DNA of 64,000 nucleotides, from positions 62,001 to 126,000 of the forward strand of contig CABVBU010000003.1 of the NCBI GenBank assembly GCA_902496665.1. Direction: 5' to 3'. Under the pieces are notes generated by a model that saw only the letters and a program-made list of their open reading frames with translations, searched no databases and was not told the DNA's origin. Positions 16,685 through 24,789 of the stretch are shown piece after piece; within the stretch, counting starts at the first letter, position 1, and every line of letters begins with the position of its first letter. Origin of the DNA: an uncultured Clostridium sp. Its GTDB lineage: Bacteria; Bacillota; Clostridia; Lachnospirales; Lachnospiraceae. Made by a program: the position numbers and the translations under genes.

Positions 16685-17578
16685 ATGGCAAATTTAGAGT
16701 TAAAAAATATAGAGAGATCCGATTACTATTATCGGGAAGCAATCAAAACACTGCGTACGAACCTCCAGTTCTGCGGCAGCAGCGTCAAAGTAATTATGTT
16801 TACGAGTACGATGCCGTCCGAGGGAAAAAGCTCCACGGCTTTTGCAGCGGCGGTATCCATGAGCGATATCCACAAGAAAGTCCTTTTTATCGATGCGGAT
16901 ATCCGTAAGTCCGTAATGGTAAAGACCCATGAGATCAGCGGACGCAATGCGGGACTTTCCCAGTATCTGAGTGGACAGACGACAATGGAAGAGATCGTTC
17001 ACACGACAAATGTGGAAAATCTGGATGTGGTTCTCTCGGGACCCTATTCCCCGAACCCGGCGGAGCTTCTCGAAGATCCAACGTTTAAGACACTGCTCGA
17101 CTGGGCGAGAGAAGAGTACGATTACGTTATTATCGATACACCGCCGATGATGAATCTGATCGATGCTGCGATTATTGCAGAGGAGGCAGATGGAGCCGTT
17201 TTTGTTATAGAGAGCGGAACGATCAGCTACCGCCTGGCCCAGAAGGTTAAGGAGCAGCTGGAAAAGAGCGGATGTAAGATCCTGGGGACTGTCCTGAACC
17301 GCACCAGCACAGAAAATTCCGGTGGCTATTATAAAAAATACTACGGAAAATATTACAAAAAATACGATAAATACTATGAAGACCGCTCGGAGCGGGAGAG
17401 TGATGCGGTAAAAAAAGCGTCCTCGGAGCTTGAAACGGCAATCATGGCGGAACCGAAAAAACCGGAGGAAAATAATATTTCTGTGATTTCGGTAAAGCGT
17501 GAAAAAGAAAATATGGCTGATACAGACATAAGCGGAAGGAAAGCAGGATGCAGCAGAAAGAGAAAAGAAAGAGATTAA
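16685..17578 (+). CDS. cpsD: CpsD-type bacterial tyrosine kinase (BY-kinase)
   Basis: CpsD autophosphorylates on a tyrosine cluster and cycles with CpsB and CpsC to control capsule polymerisation and export. Walker A is at residues 44-51 (PSEGKSST), Walker A' is VLFIDADIRK at about 66-75, and Walker B is YVIIDTPP at about 147. A tyrosine cluster, YYKKYYGKYYKKYDKYY, lies near residues 218-234. About 60 further residues follow the cluster, rich in Lys and Glu, which is longer than usual for the family. Its 3' end overlaps the next gene by 31 bp. Confidence 0.95.
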   Translation: MANLELKNIERSDYYYREAIKTLRTNLQFCGSSVKVIMFTSTMPSEGKSSTAFAAAVSMSDIHKKVLFIDADIRKSVMVKTHEISGRNAGLSQYLSGQTTMEEIVHTTNVENLDVVLSGPYSPNPAELLEDPTFKTLLDWAREEYDYVIIDTPPMMNLIDAAIIAEEADGAVFVIESGTISYRLAQKVKEQLEKSGCKILGTVLNRTSTENSGGYYKKYYGKYYKKYDKYYEDRSERESDAVKKASSELETAIMAEPKKPEENNISVISVKREKENMADTDISGRKAGCSRKRKERD

Positions 17579-18600
17579 AGATACTCATCGCAGCTGCAGT
17601 CTTTGTTGGAATCGTTTGTTTTGGAATAAAAAGCTGGAAGCTATACCAGCGAAAGACTGCTGCGGACGCGAACGCGGCTGCCTGGCAGGAAGAAAACCAG
17701 AATGCAGGCGATGAAGCTTCTGAATTTGGAGTTGTGAGAAACACGATCGAGTATCAGGGAAAGACGTACAAAAGGAATACTTACGTTAAGGCGATCCTCC
17801 TTATGGGAATCGACCGGGATACCGAGCTTTCTGAAAAACAGCAGGCAGGCGACGGCGGACAGTCGGATGGAATTTTCCTGATCGCGGAGGACACAGCAAG
17901 GGATACCGTAAAGATCCTTGCGATCCCAAGAGATACGATGACAGAAATCACACTCACCGATCTTGGCGGAAATTCTTTAGGCCAGGATATCCAGCATCTG
18001 ACTCTGGCTTACGCCTACGGCGATGGGCGGGAACTCAGCTGTGAATATATGTCGCAGGCGGTCACAGAGCTCCTTGGAGGCCTTGAGATCGACGGATACG
18101 CGGCTATCAGTATGAAATCGCTGGGAATCATTAACGATTCGGTCGGAGGAATCACAGTTACGATCGATGACGAAGGTCTGGTCTCCAGAGACCCGGAATT
18201 CCAGATGGGAGCGACGGTCACACTAAAGGGTGATCAGGCAGAAAAATATATCCGCTACCGCGATATTGAAAAACCCCAGACAGCGATCAGCCGCCTGGAA
18301 CGGCAGAAAGGCTACATCGAAAAGTTTTCAGAGGCGATGAAGCAGACTGCCAAAGAAAAGGATGGTTATTTTACAGACCTTCTTGATAAAATGTCACCTT
18401 ATATGGTGACGGACCTCACAAAAGACCAGTACCTGGAAATGGGAATGGCGTTCTTAAAGAGCAGCCAGACGCTGGGAGATGAGGATATTCAGATGCTTCC
18501 GGGAAAAGGAATAGAGACAGAAACTTACGATGAATATATTCCGGATCTCGAGAAGACACAGGAGATGGTTCTTAACCTGTTTTACAGGGTTGAGGAATAA
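17548..18600 (+). CDS. LytR-CpsA-Psr (LCP) family wall-polymer ligase
   Basis: LCP enzymes transfer undecaprenyl-linked glycopolymers onto peptidoglycan, so this is the likely last step in anchoring the polysaccharide. The 350-residue protein has a basic lead and one N-terminal membrane helix (ILIAAAVFVGIVCFGI), placing the catalytic domain outside. LCP landmarks are LLMGIDRD, the arginine-rich IPRDTMTEI and RYRDIEKPQTAISRLERQ. It starts inside the end of cpsD, which indicates translational coupling with the kinase genes. Confidence 0.92.
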   Translation: MQQKEKRKRLKILIAAAVFVGIVCFGIKSWKLYQRKTAADANAAAWQEENQNAGDEASEFGVVRNTIEYQGKTYKRNTYVKAILLMGIDRDTELSEKQQAGDGGQSDGIFLIAEDTARDTVKILAIPRDTMTEITLTDLGGNSLGQDIQHLTLAYAYGDGRELSCEYMSQAVTELLGGLEIDGYAAISMKSLGIINDSVGGITVTIDDEGLVSRDPEFQMGATVTLKGDQAEKYIRYRDIEKPQTAISRLERQKGYIEKFSEAMKQTAKEKDGYFTDLLDKMSPYMVTDLTKDQYLEMGMAFLKSSQTLGDEDIQMLPGKGIETETYDEYIPDLEKTQEMVLNLFYRVEE

Positions 18601-18632
18601 ATACCAGATATGCGAAAGGAATGGTGATTGGT

Positions 18633-19166
18633 ATGAAAAAGAGAGCAATGGTTGTAGCAATGGCAACAGCACTCGTATTATCCCAGAACACATTAGTATT
18701 TGCGGCAGGAAGTCTTGATTCCGGAATGAAACTTACTAATGTTACTACCACATACGACAGCGGAAACAGTTCTGAAGATACTTACGGAAATGCGGTAGAG
18801 GGTGAAGAGGACGCGTTAAACGGCCTTGATGAGACAAACAAAAACCAGATCAGACAGATGAACAAGGGGGCAGACCTTAACAGTCTTGGAATCAAGAATC
18901 TTGATCTTTCCGGATACAAGCTTCTTAACAAGACAAGAGCGATCATGACCTACGAGAAGGGAACAAAGATCGAGAAGAAGGGAAACACGACAATTACACT
19001 TTCTGTTCCGAACATGAAGAACGGTCTCAGCAATGTCCAGATCCTGTTCTTCAACAACATGACCGGAAGATGGCAGACCATCACACCAGTCCGTGTTGAT
19101 GGTACAAATAAGCAGGTAACTGTCACGATCCCGAACTCCGGAACCGTAGCAGTTATGTACAAATAA
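18633..19166 (+). CDS. Secreted protein of unknown function within the exopolysaccharide locus
   Basis: I do not recognise a named family. The 177-residue product begins with a clear signal peptide (KKRAMVVAMATALVLSQNT, predicted cleavage near FAAG). The mature part is first polar, then carries beta-rich segments (NTTITLSVPNMKNGLSNVQI, VTVTIPNSGTVAVMY). The ATG at 18633 is chosen because the signal-peptide core starts there; an in-frame ATG at 18621 is possible. It lies 32 bp after the LCP gene, so it is cotranscribed, and it is followed by a structured leader. A role in handling or retaining the exported polymer is a guess from position alone. Confidence 0.7.
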   Translation: MKKRAMVVAMATALVLSQNTLVFAAGSLDSGMKLTNVTTTYDSGNSSEDTYGNAVEGEEDALNGLDETNKNQIRQMNKGADLNSLGIKNLDLSGYKLLNKTRAIMTYEKGTKIEKKGNTTITLSVPNMKNGLSNVQILFFNNMTGRWQTITPVRVDGTNKQVTVTIPNSGTVAVMYK

Positions 19167-19180
19167 TAAGCTTAAAAGAT

Positions 19181-19240
19181 ATCTCACGGGGGAGAGAGTT
19201 CGGGAATATCTCCTGGAACTCCCTTTCCCTCCGGTGAGAT
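19181..19240 (+). ncRNA. Long imperfect hairpin at the start of the priming-transferase leader
   Basis: ATCTCAC (19181-19187) pairs with GTGAGAT (19234-19240), enclosing a G-rich/C-rich pairing and GAGTTC (19195-19201 area)/GAACTC (19216-19221 area). The hairpin has no T tract after it, so it is not an ordinary terminator. It may be part of the same leader RNA as the pseudoknot that follows. Confidence 0.45.
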
Positions 19241-19278
19241 AAAAGATACACCTAGCATCTGTGATACATAAGAGGATA

Positions 19279-19350
19279 ACGGCTTACCAGGAAGATACCA
19301 CTTGAAACACAGGCGTCTGGTATTATGCCCTGTACGAAGGAATGAGCCGT
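19279..19350 (+). ncRNA. Candidate pseudoknotted cis-regulatory RNA upstream of the priming transferase
   Basis: Three perfect pairings define a compact fold. P1: ACGGCT (19279-19284)/AGCCGT (19345-19350). P2: TACCAG (19285-19290)/CTGGTA (19317-19322). P3: ACAGG (19309-19313) in the P2 loop with CCTGT (19329-19333) beyond P2, which makes an H-type pseudoknot. An intrinsic terminator follows 22 nt later. Placement inside an exopolysaccharide operon recalls the epsC/EAR antitermination RNA of Bacillus eps operons, but I cannot confirm membership; it could be a different class. No classical riboswitch consensus was recognised. Confidence 0.6.
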
Positions 19351-19372
19351 AAACGAATATAGCTTTTGATCT

Positions 19373-19403
19373 GCCTGTGTAGTTTCATACATAGGCTGTT
19401 TTT
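19373..19403 (+). terminator. Intrinsic terminator in the leader of the priming transferase
   Basis: GCCTGTGTA (19373-19381) pairs with TACATAGGC (19388-19396), one G-U, followed by TGTTTTT. It lies inside the operon 90 bp before the next gene and just after the pseudoknot, so it must be read through for the downstream genes to be expressed from cps promoters. A further hairpin, CCGCC/GGCGG, is at about 19428-19447. Confidence 0.75.
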
Positions 19404-19492
19404 ATGAGATATGAATTTGAAAACGATCCGCCTGAGTGAGTGTGGCGGAAGAAAATAGATAATTACGATTAACGGGGGATTGAGTAAAAAAC

Positions 19493-20944
19493 ATGTATAG
19501 AAAAGATTCACAGGACTGGCTAAAGCATATTGATTTTATTCTGTTAGATATGATCTGCCTTCAGATCGCTTTTGTCCTGGCCTATGCGGCCAGCGGGTAT
19601 GGGTTTAACCCCTACCACTCTATGCTGTATCGGAATACAGCAATTGTACTGGAAGTCGCAGATCTGCTTGTAATATTCTACAATGATACGATGAGCAACG
19701 TGTTAAAACGCGGATATTATAAAAATTTTGTGGTCACCGTAAAGCATGCTCTGATTGTGGGGGCATTGATGATCGCATATCTGTTTGCGCTTCAGGAGGG
19801 ACAGAACTATTCCAGACTGTCGCTGATTCTTATGATCCCAATCTATGTGATCCTTACATATCTGGTCAGGGAACTCTGGAAATATTTACTGAGAAAACAG
19901 ATGGATGAGGGAACAAATCGGTCTCTTCTTATCATCGCCGCCCAGGACAATGTTCACGATGTTGTGCGCAGCATGAAAGAAAACAATTTCGCACGTTATA
20001 CGATCAGCGGAGTCGCTGTGATCGATGCGGACTGGTCCGGAAATGTGATCGAGGGAATTCCGGTCGTTGCGGCGAGAGAGGAGATACCGTCTTATGTCTG
20101 CAATGAGTGGATCGATGAGGTGCTGATTGTTCTTGCAGACGATCTCCCGTATCCAAACGAGCTGATCAGACGCCTCACAGAGACCGGAGTGACGATCCAT
20201 TTAAACCTTGCAAAGGTCAAGAGTGAACCGGGCAAGAAACAGTTTGTGGAGAAAGTAGGAGCCTATACGGTTCTCACCACCAGCATGAATTATGTGTCCA
20301 CGTATCAGCTTGTATTAAAGAGGATCATGGATATCGCAGGCGGTCTTGTGGGATGTTTTTTTACTGGAATTATTTTTGTGTTTGTAGCTCCTGCGATCTA
20401 TATCGCTTCCCCGGGACCGATTTTTTTCACCCAGGAGCGTGTCGGAAAGAACGGAAAGCACTTTAAGATGTACAAATTCCGCAGCATGTATATGGACGCG
20501 GAGGCCCGAAAAGCGGAGCTTATGAAAGACAATAAGCTCGGTGACGGAAAAATGTTTAAACTTGATTTTGATCCGAGAGTCATCGGAAACAGGATCCTTC
20601 CGGACGGGACTCACAAGACGGGAATCGGCGATTTCATTCGAAGAATGAGTTTAGACGAGTTTCCGCAGTTTTTCAACGTCTTAAAAGGTGATATGTCCTT
20701 AGTGGGAACCCGTCCTCCGCTGATCTCCGAGACAAATCTCTATGAGCTCCATCACAAGGCACGACTTGCATTCAAGCCGGGGATCACCGGAATGTGGCAG
20801 GTCAGCGGACGGAGCGATATTACGGATTTTGAGGAGGTTGTGAGACTCGATAAGGAGTATATCAATAACTGGAATATTGAGTTGGATATCAAGATCCTGA
20901 TCAAGACGGTGCTGGTTGTACTGAGAAAAGAAGGATCGATGTAA
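19493..20944 (+). CDS. Undecaprenyl-phosphate sugar phosphotransferase (WbaP/CpsE-type priming enzyme)
   Basis: This enzyme starts repeat-unit assembly by moving a hexose-1-phosphate from a UDP-sugar to undecaprenyl phosphate at the membrane. The 483-residue protein has four N-terminal membrane helices, a CoA-binding-like middle domain, and the C-terminal catalytic domain with KFRSMYMDAE, RRMSLDEFPQFFNVLKGDMS, VGTRPP and KPGITGMWQVSGR. A GGGGG ribosome site precedes the ATG. It is preceded by a structured leader and terminator, so its expression is probably controlled separately from the kinase genes. Glucose or galactose are the common substrates; which one is unknown. Confidence 0.95.
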   Translation: MYRKDSQDWLKHIDFILLDMICLQIAFVLAYAASGYGFNPYHSMLYRNTAIVLEVADLLVIFYNDTMSNVLKRGYYKNFVVTVKHALIVGALMIAYLFALQEGQNYSRLSLILMIPIYVILTYLVRELWKYLLRKQMDEGTNRSLLIIAAQDNVHDVVRSMKENNFARYTISGVAVIDADWSGNVIEGIPVVAAREEIPSYVCNEWIDEVLIVLADDLPYPNELIRRLTETGVTIHLNLAKVKSEPGKKQFVEKVGAYTVLTTSMNYVSTYQLVLKRIMDIAGGLVGCFFTGIIFVFVAPAIYIASPGPIFFTQERVGKNGKHFKMYKFRSMYMDAEARKAELMKDNKLGDGKMFKLDFDPRVIGNRILPDGTHKTGIGDFIRRMSLDEFPQFFNVLKGDMSLVGTRPPLISETNLYELHHKARLAFKPGITGMWQVSGRSDITDFEEVVRLDKEYINNWNIELDIKILIKTVLVVLRKEGSM

Positions 20945-20994
20945 GAAATAATCTTATGAAGATCACGATATTTACAGATTAGTTGGGGAGTAGG

Positions 20995-22119
20995 ATGAAA
21001 AAGAAACTGAGACTGGCAATGTTTGGTCAGAAAAGATTAAGCCGTGAGGGCGGTATTGAAATCGTTGTAAAAGAATTGTGCACCAGAATGGCACAGAATG
21101 GTTGTGATGTAACTTGCTACAATAGAGCAGGTCATCATGTAAGCGGTGCAGAGTATGACAAAACAATTGAATATGATGGCATCCGGCAAAAGGTTGTTCC
21201 GACCATTGAGAAAAAGGGACTTTCAGCGGTAAGCTCTTCATTCTTCGCAGCTCTTTATTGTGCTTTTGGGAGATATGATGTAGTACATATCCATGCGGAA
21301 GGTCCAGCCTTTTTCTGTTGGATACCGAAACTTTTTGGCAAGCGGGTAATCAACACTGTACACGGTTTGGACTGGGACCGCGAGAAGTGGCGCGGAAGCT
21401 TTGCATCCAAGTTTATTCGTGGTGGAGAAAAAAATGCCGTGAAATATGCGGACGAAATCATTGTCCTAAGCAAAGGCGTTCAGAAGTATTTCATGGAAAC
21501 ATACGGGAGGGAGACACATTTTATCCCTAATGGTGTCAATCGGCCAGAGATTCGGGAGGCGAAGCTAATCACGGATCATTTTGGGCTGAAAAAAGATTCC
21601 TACATATTGTTCCTCGGTCGTCTGGTGCCGGAAAAGGGCATTCGATATCTGGTTGAGGCCTTCAAGAATGTCAAGACGGATAAGAAACTGGTTATTGCAG
21701 GCGGCTCCAGTGATACGGATTCCTTTATGGAGGAATTGAAAGAACTGGCGAAGGGTGACGATCGGATCCTCTTTACCGGGTTTGTACAGGGAGCGATGCT
21801 GGATGAACTATACAGCAACGCTTACATTTACACATTGCCGTCCGATCTGGAGGGAATGCCCTTAAGTCTGCTGGAAGCAATGAGCTATGGTAATTGCTGT
21901 CTGGTATCCGACATTCCAGAGTGCTCAGAGGTCGTGGAAGATAAGGCATTGATTTTCAAAAAGTCGGATGTAAAGGACTTACAAGAAAAACTGCAAGATG
22001 CCTGTGACCATCCTGAAATGGTTATGAAAATGAAGAACCAGGCAGCTGACTTTATCTGCGAGAAATATAACTGGGATGAAGTTGTAAAGGAAACGATGAA
22101 ACTGTACAGGAGAAAATAA
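20995..22119 (+). CDS. Glycosyltransferase, GT4 family
   Basis: This 374-residue GT-B enzyme adds a sugar to the growing lipid-linked repeat unit on the cytosolic face. The N-terminal half shows GGIEIVVKELCTRM and INTVHGLDWDREKW; the C-terminal donor-binding half shows LFLGRLVPEKGIRYLVEAF and the EX7E-type segment LEGMPLSLLEAMSYGN. The ATG at 20995 is preferred over an in-frame TTG at 20983 because GGGGAG lies just ahead of it. It is the second enzyme after the priming transferase. A terminator-like hairpin and an unusual four-copy motif region follow. Confidence 0.92.
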   Translation: MKKKLRLAMFGQKRLSREGGIEIVVKELCTRMAQNGCDVTCYNRAGHHVSGAEYDKTIEYDGIRQKVVPTIEKKGLSAVSSSFFAALYCAFGRYDVVHIHAEGPAFFCWIPKLFGKRVINTVHGLDWDREKWRGSFASKFIRGGEKNAVKYADEIIVLSKGVQKYFMETYGRETHFIPNGVNRPEIREAKLITDHFGLKKDSYILFLGRLVPEKGIRYLVEAFKNVKTDKKLVIAGGSSDTDSFMEELKELAKGDDRILFTGFVQGAMLDELYSNAYIYTLPSDLEGMPLSLLEAMSYGNCCLVSDIPECSEVVEDKALIFKKSDVKDLQEKLQDACDHPEMVMKMKNQAADFICEKYNWDEVVKETMKLYRRK

Positions 22120-22157
22120 TTGATGAGAGTATTGATAATAAATAATCTCCTCTAACC

Positions 22158-22390
22158 GAACGCAGGTAGTGAGATGTACATAGTGAAAATGTCAGAAAAG
22201 TGGCGTATTTACGGCACTTTTTAAGAGAGACTTGGAGCTGCAAGAGTAGTTTTAATCTCGCTACCTAGGTTCAGCAACAGCAGATGAAATTATCATAAGA
22301 ACTTTCAGTATCACTACCTACGTTTGTATGGAACACTCTGGTTTATGAACAATACATTGGAAGTGCTTCATCTGAACGGAGGTAGTGACA
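22158..22390. repeat. Four copies of a 17-nt motif arranged as two inverted pairs
   Basis: The consensus GAACGNAGGTAGTGANA occurs at 22158-22174 (+), 22256-22272 (-), 22309-22325 (-) and 22374-22390 (+). The first two could form a stem (AGGTAGTGAGAT with ATCTCGCTACCT) enclosing the terminator at 22196-22222; the last two could form a second stem (TCACTACCT with AGGTAGTGA). The last copy ends 40 bp before the epimerase gene, close to an AT-rich -10-like stretch. The function is unknown: protein-binding sites, an RNA switch or recombination sites are all possible. This covers the 311-bp gap, which holds no gene. Confidence 0.65.
22196..22222 (+). terminator. Intrinsic terminator between the first and second motif copies
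   Basis: AAAAGTG (22196-22202) pairs with CACTTTT (22215-22221), with an inner CGT/ACG pairing across one G-G mismatch and an ATTT loop; T residues continue to 22222. Confidence 0.65.
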
Positions 22391-22430
22391 CTTAAAATAT
22401 AGGCTTCAAAAAAATAAGGAGATAAATGCA

Positions 22431-23480
22431 ATGAGTATAGTTAATTTAGAGAATAAAACAATTCTAGTCACAGGTGCGGCTGGCTTTATAGGCTCCAACC
22501 TTGTGAAGCGAATTTATCAGGAGGCTCCTTCTGCTACGGTTATCGGCATCGATAACATGAATGCCTACTACGATGTAGCACTGAAAGAATTTCGCCTGAA
22601 CGAGCTGGCCAAGTATCCCACGTTTACTTTTGTAAAAGGCAACATCGCTGATAAGGAACTGATCACCGAGCTGTTCGAGAAGTACAAGCCGTCTGTGGTC
22701 GTTAACCTTGCGGCACAGGCTGGTGTGCGTTACTCCATCACCAACCCAGATGCTTATGTGGAATCTAACTTGGTCGGCTTCTTTAATATCCTCGAGGCCT
22801 GCCGTCATTGCGAGAGTTTGGAGCATTTGGTTTACGCATCTTCTTCCTCAGTCTACGGTTCCAACAAGAAGGTTCCGTACAGCACGGATGACAAGGTAGA
22901 TAACCCGGTTTCTCTTTATGCAGCCACTAAGAAATCCAATGAGCTGATGGCTCATGCTTATTCTAAGCTGTATAACATCCCGTCCACAGGCCTGCGTTTC
23001 TTCACAGTGTATGGTCCTGCAGGTCGTCCTGACATGGCTTACTTCGGATTCACCAACAAGCTGGTGAAGGGCGAAACCATCAAGATCTTCAACTACGGTA
23101 ACTGCAAGCGTGACTTTACTTATGTGGATGACATCGTTGAGGGCGTTGTCCGCGTGATGAAAAAAGCACCGGACAAGAAGAACGGTGAAGATGGTCTGCC
23201 GATTCCGCCGTATGCAGTTTATAACATCGGCAATCAGAATCCGGAAAACTTGCTGGACTTCGTGCAGATTCTGAGTGAAGAGTTAGTAAGAGCGAAAGTT
23301 CTGCCGGAAGATTATGACTTCGAGGCACACAAGGAACTGGTTCCGATGCAGCCGGGTGATGTGCCTGTGACCTATGCAGATACCAGCGCACTGGAGCGTG
23401 ACTTTGGTTACAAGCCGAGCACAAGTCTTCGGACTGGTTTGAGGAACTTCGCTGAGTGGTATGCTGAGTTTTATAAATAA
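22431..23480 (+). CDS. UDP-glucuronate 4-epimerase-like NAD-dependent epimerase
   Basis: This extended SDR enzyme probably converts UDP-glucuronate to UDP-galacturonate for the polysaccharide. The 349-residue sequence opens with the NAD-binding TGAAGFIGSNLVKR and has the catalytic YAATKKSNE (YxxxK) with an upstream SSSSVYG. GLRFFTVYGPAGRPDMA is characteristic of the UDP-GlcA epimerase group (Cap1J/WbnF-like). ugd, which makes UDP-glucuronate, follows 21 bp later, which supports the assignment. AAGGAGATAAATGC precedes the ATG. Its base composition is more GC-rich than the glycosyltransferase genes downstream. Confidence 0.9.
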   Translation: MSIVNLENKTILVTGAAGFIGSNLVKRIYQEAPSATVIGIDNMNAYYDVALKEFRLNELAKYPTFTFVKGNIADKELITELFEKYKPSVVVNLAAQAGVRYSITNPDAYVESNLVGFFNILEACRHCESLEHLVYASSSSVYGSNKKVPYSTDDKVDNPVSLYAATKKSNELMAHAYSKLYNIPSTGLRFFTVYGPAGRPDMAYFGFTNKLVKGETIKIFNYGNCKRDFTYVDDIVEGVVRVMKKAPDKKNGEDGLPIPPYAVYNIGNQNPENLLDFVQILSEELVRAKVLPEDYDFEAHKELVPMQPGDVPVTYADTSALERDFGYKPSTSLRTGLRNFAEWYAEFYK

Positions 23481-23501
23481 AAGAATTAGAGGGATAGAGA
23501 A

Positions 23502-24752
23502 ATGAGAGAGTTTAAAGATTTAAAAATTGCTGTGGCTGGTACTGGTTACGTGGGTCTTTCTATTGCTACGCTGTTATCTCAGCACCACAAGGTGACTGCT
23601 GTGGATATCATCCCTGAGAAAGTGGAACTGATTAATAAAAAGAAGTCTCCTATTCAGGATGAATACATTGAAAAGTATCTGGCAGAAAAGAAACTGGATC
23701 TGACTGCAACTCTGGATGCTAAGGAAGCATACAGTGATGCTGATTTTGTAGTGATAGCAGCTCCTACAAATTACGATAGCAAGAAGAATTTCTTTGACAC
23801 CTCTGCAGTGGAAGCTGTCATTAAACTGGTCATCGAATACAACCCGGAAGCCATTATGGTTATCAAGAGCACCATCCCGGTTGGTTATACAGCAAGTGTT
23901 CGTGAGAAGTTCCACTGCGACAATATCATCTTCAGCCCGGAGTTCTTGCGTGAGAGCAAGGCTTTGTATGATAACCTTTACCCTTCTCGTATCATCGTCG
24001 GCACGGATGTGGAAAATGCTCGTTTGGTAAAGGCAGCACACACCTTCGCAGAACTCCTGCAGGAAGGTGCCATCAAGGAGAATATCGACACACTGTTTAT
24101 GGGCTTCACTGAGGCAGAGGCAGTTAAGCTGTTCGCTAACACCTACTTGGCTCTGCGTGTCAGTTATTTCAACGAACTGGATACCTATGCAGAGATGAAG
24201 GGGCTGAACACTCAGCAGATCATCAATGGCGTTTGCCTTGATCCTCGTATTGGTACTCATTACAATAACCCGTCCTTCGGATATGGCGGCTATTGCCTTC
24301 CCAAGGATACAAAGCAGCTGCTGGCGAACTACGCAGATGTGCCGGAGAACCTGATTGAAGCTATTGTCGAGAGTAATAGAACTCGTAAGGATTTCATCGC
24401 TGACCGCGTACTGGAAATTGCTGGCGCTTACGAAGCCAATGATAGCTGGGACGAGAGCAAGGAAAAGGAAGTTGTGGTCGGTGTTTATCGCTTGACGATG
24501 AAGAGCAATAGCGATAACTTCCGTCAAAGTTCCATTCAGGGTGTCATGAAGCGCATTAAGGCAAAGGGTGCAACAGTTATCATCTATGAGCCTACGCTGA
24601 AAAATGGGGACACATTCTTTGGTAGCCGTGTTGTTAACGACTTGGAAGAGTTTAAGAAACAGAGCCAGGCAATCATTGCAAACCGTTACGATAAGAGCTT
24701 GGATGATGTGAAGGAAAAGGTTTATACAAGAGATATTTTCCAGAGGGATTAA
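23502..24752 (+). CDS. ugd: UDP-glucose 6-dehydrogenase
   Basis: Ugd oxidises UDP-glucose to UDP-glucuronate with two NAD+. The 416-residue protein has an N-terminal Rossmann motif (VAGTGYVGLSIATLL), the PEFLRESKALYDNLYPSRII segment, the catalytic cysteine in GYGGYCLPKDTKQLL at about residue 264, and a C-terminal UDP-binding domain. It sits directly after the epimerase with which it forms a two-step UDP-GalA pathway. AGAGGGATAGAGAA is a weak ribosome site. An antisense frame of 415 codons opposite it is a shadow. Confidence 0.95.
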   Translation: MREFKDLKIAVAGTGYVGLSIATLLSQHHKVTAVDIIPEKVELINKKKSPIQDEYIEKYLAEKKLDLTATLDAKEAYSDADFVVIAAPTNYDSKKNFFDTSAVEAVIKLVIEYNPEAIMVIKSTIPVGYTASVREKFHCDNIIFSPEFLRESKALYDNLYPSRIIVGTDVENARLVKAAHTFAELLQEGAIKENIDTLFMGFTEAEAVKLFANTYLALRVSYFNELDTYAEMKGLNTQQIINGVCLDPRIGTHYNNPSFGYGGYCLPKDTKQLLANYADVPENLIEAIVESNRTRKDFIADRVLEIAGAYEANDSWDESKEKEVVVGVYRLTMKSNSDNFRQSSIQGVMKRIKAKGATVIIYEPTLKNGDTFFGSRVVNDLEEFKKQSQAIIANRYDKSLDDVKEKVYTRDIFQRD

Positions 24753-24789
24753 TGGAGACGATAGAACGGCGCAGAAAGGAGAACGGACA

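Noticed and set aside
19279..19350. Cyclic di-GMP (GEMM) riboswitch
   Set aside because: The class I and class II consensus cores are not present; the pseudoknot layout differs.
22158..22390. CRISPR-like array
   Set aside because: The four repeat copies alternate in orientation and spacing is 98, 53 and 65 bp; no cas genes are present.
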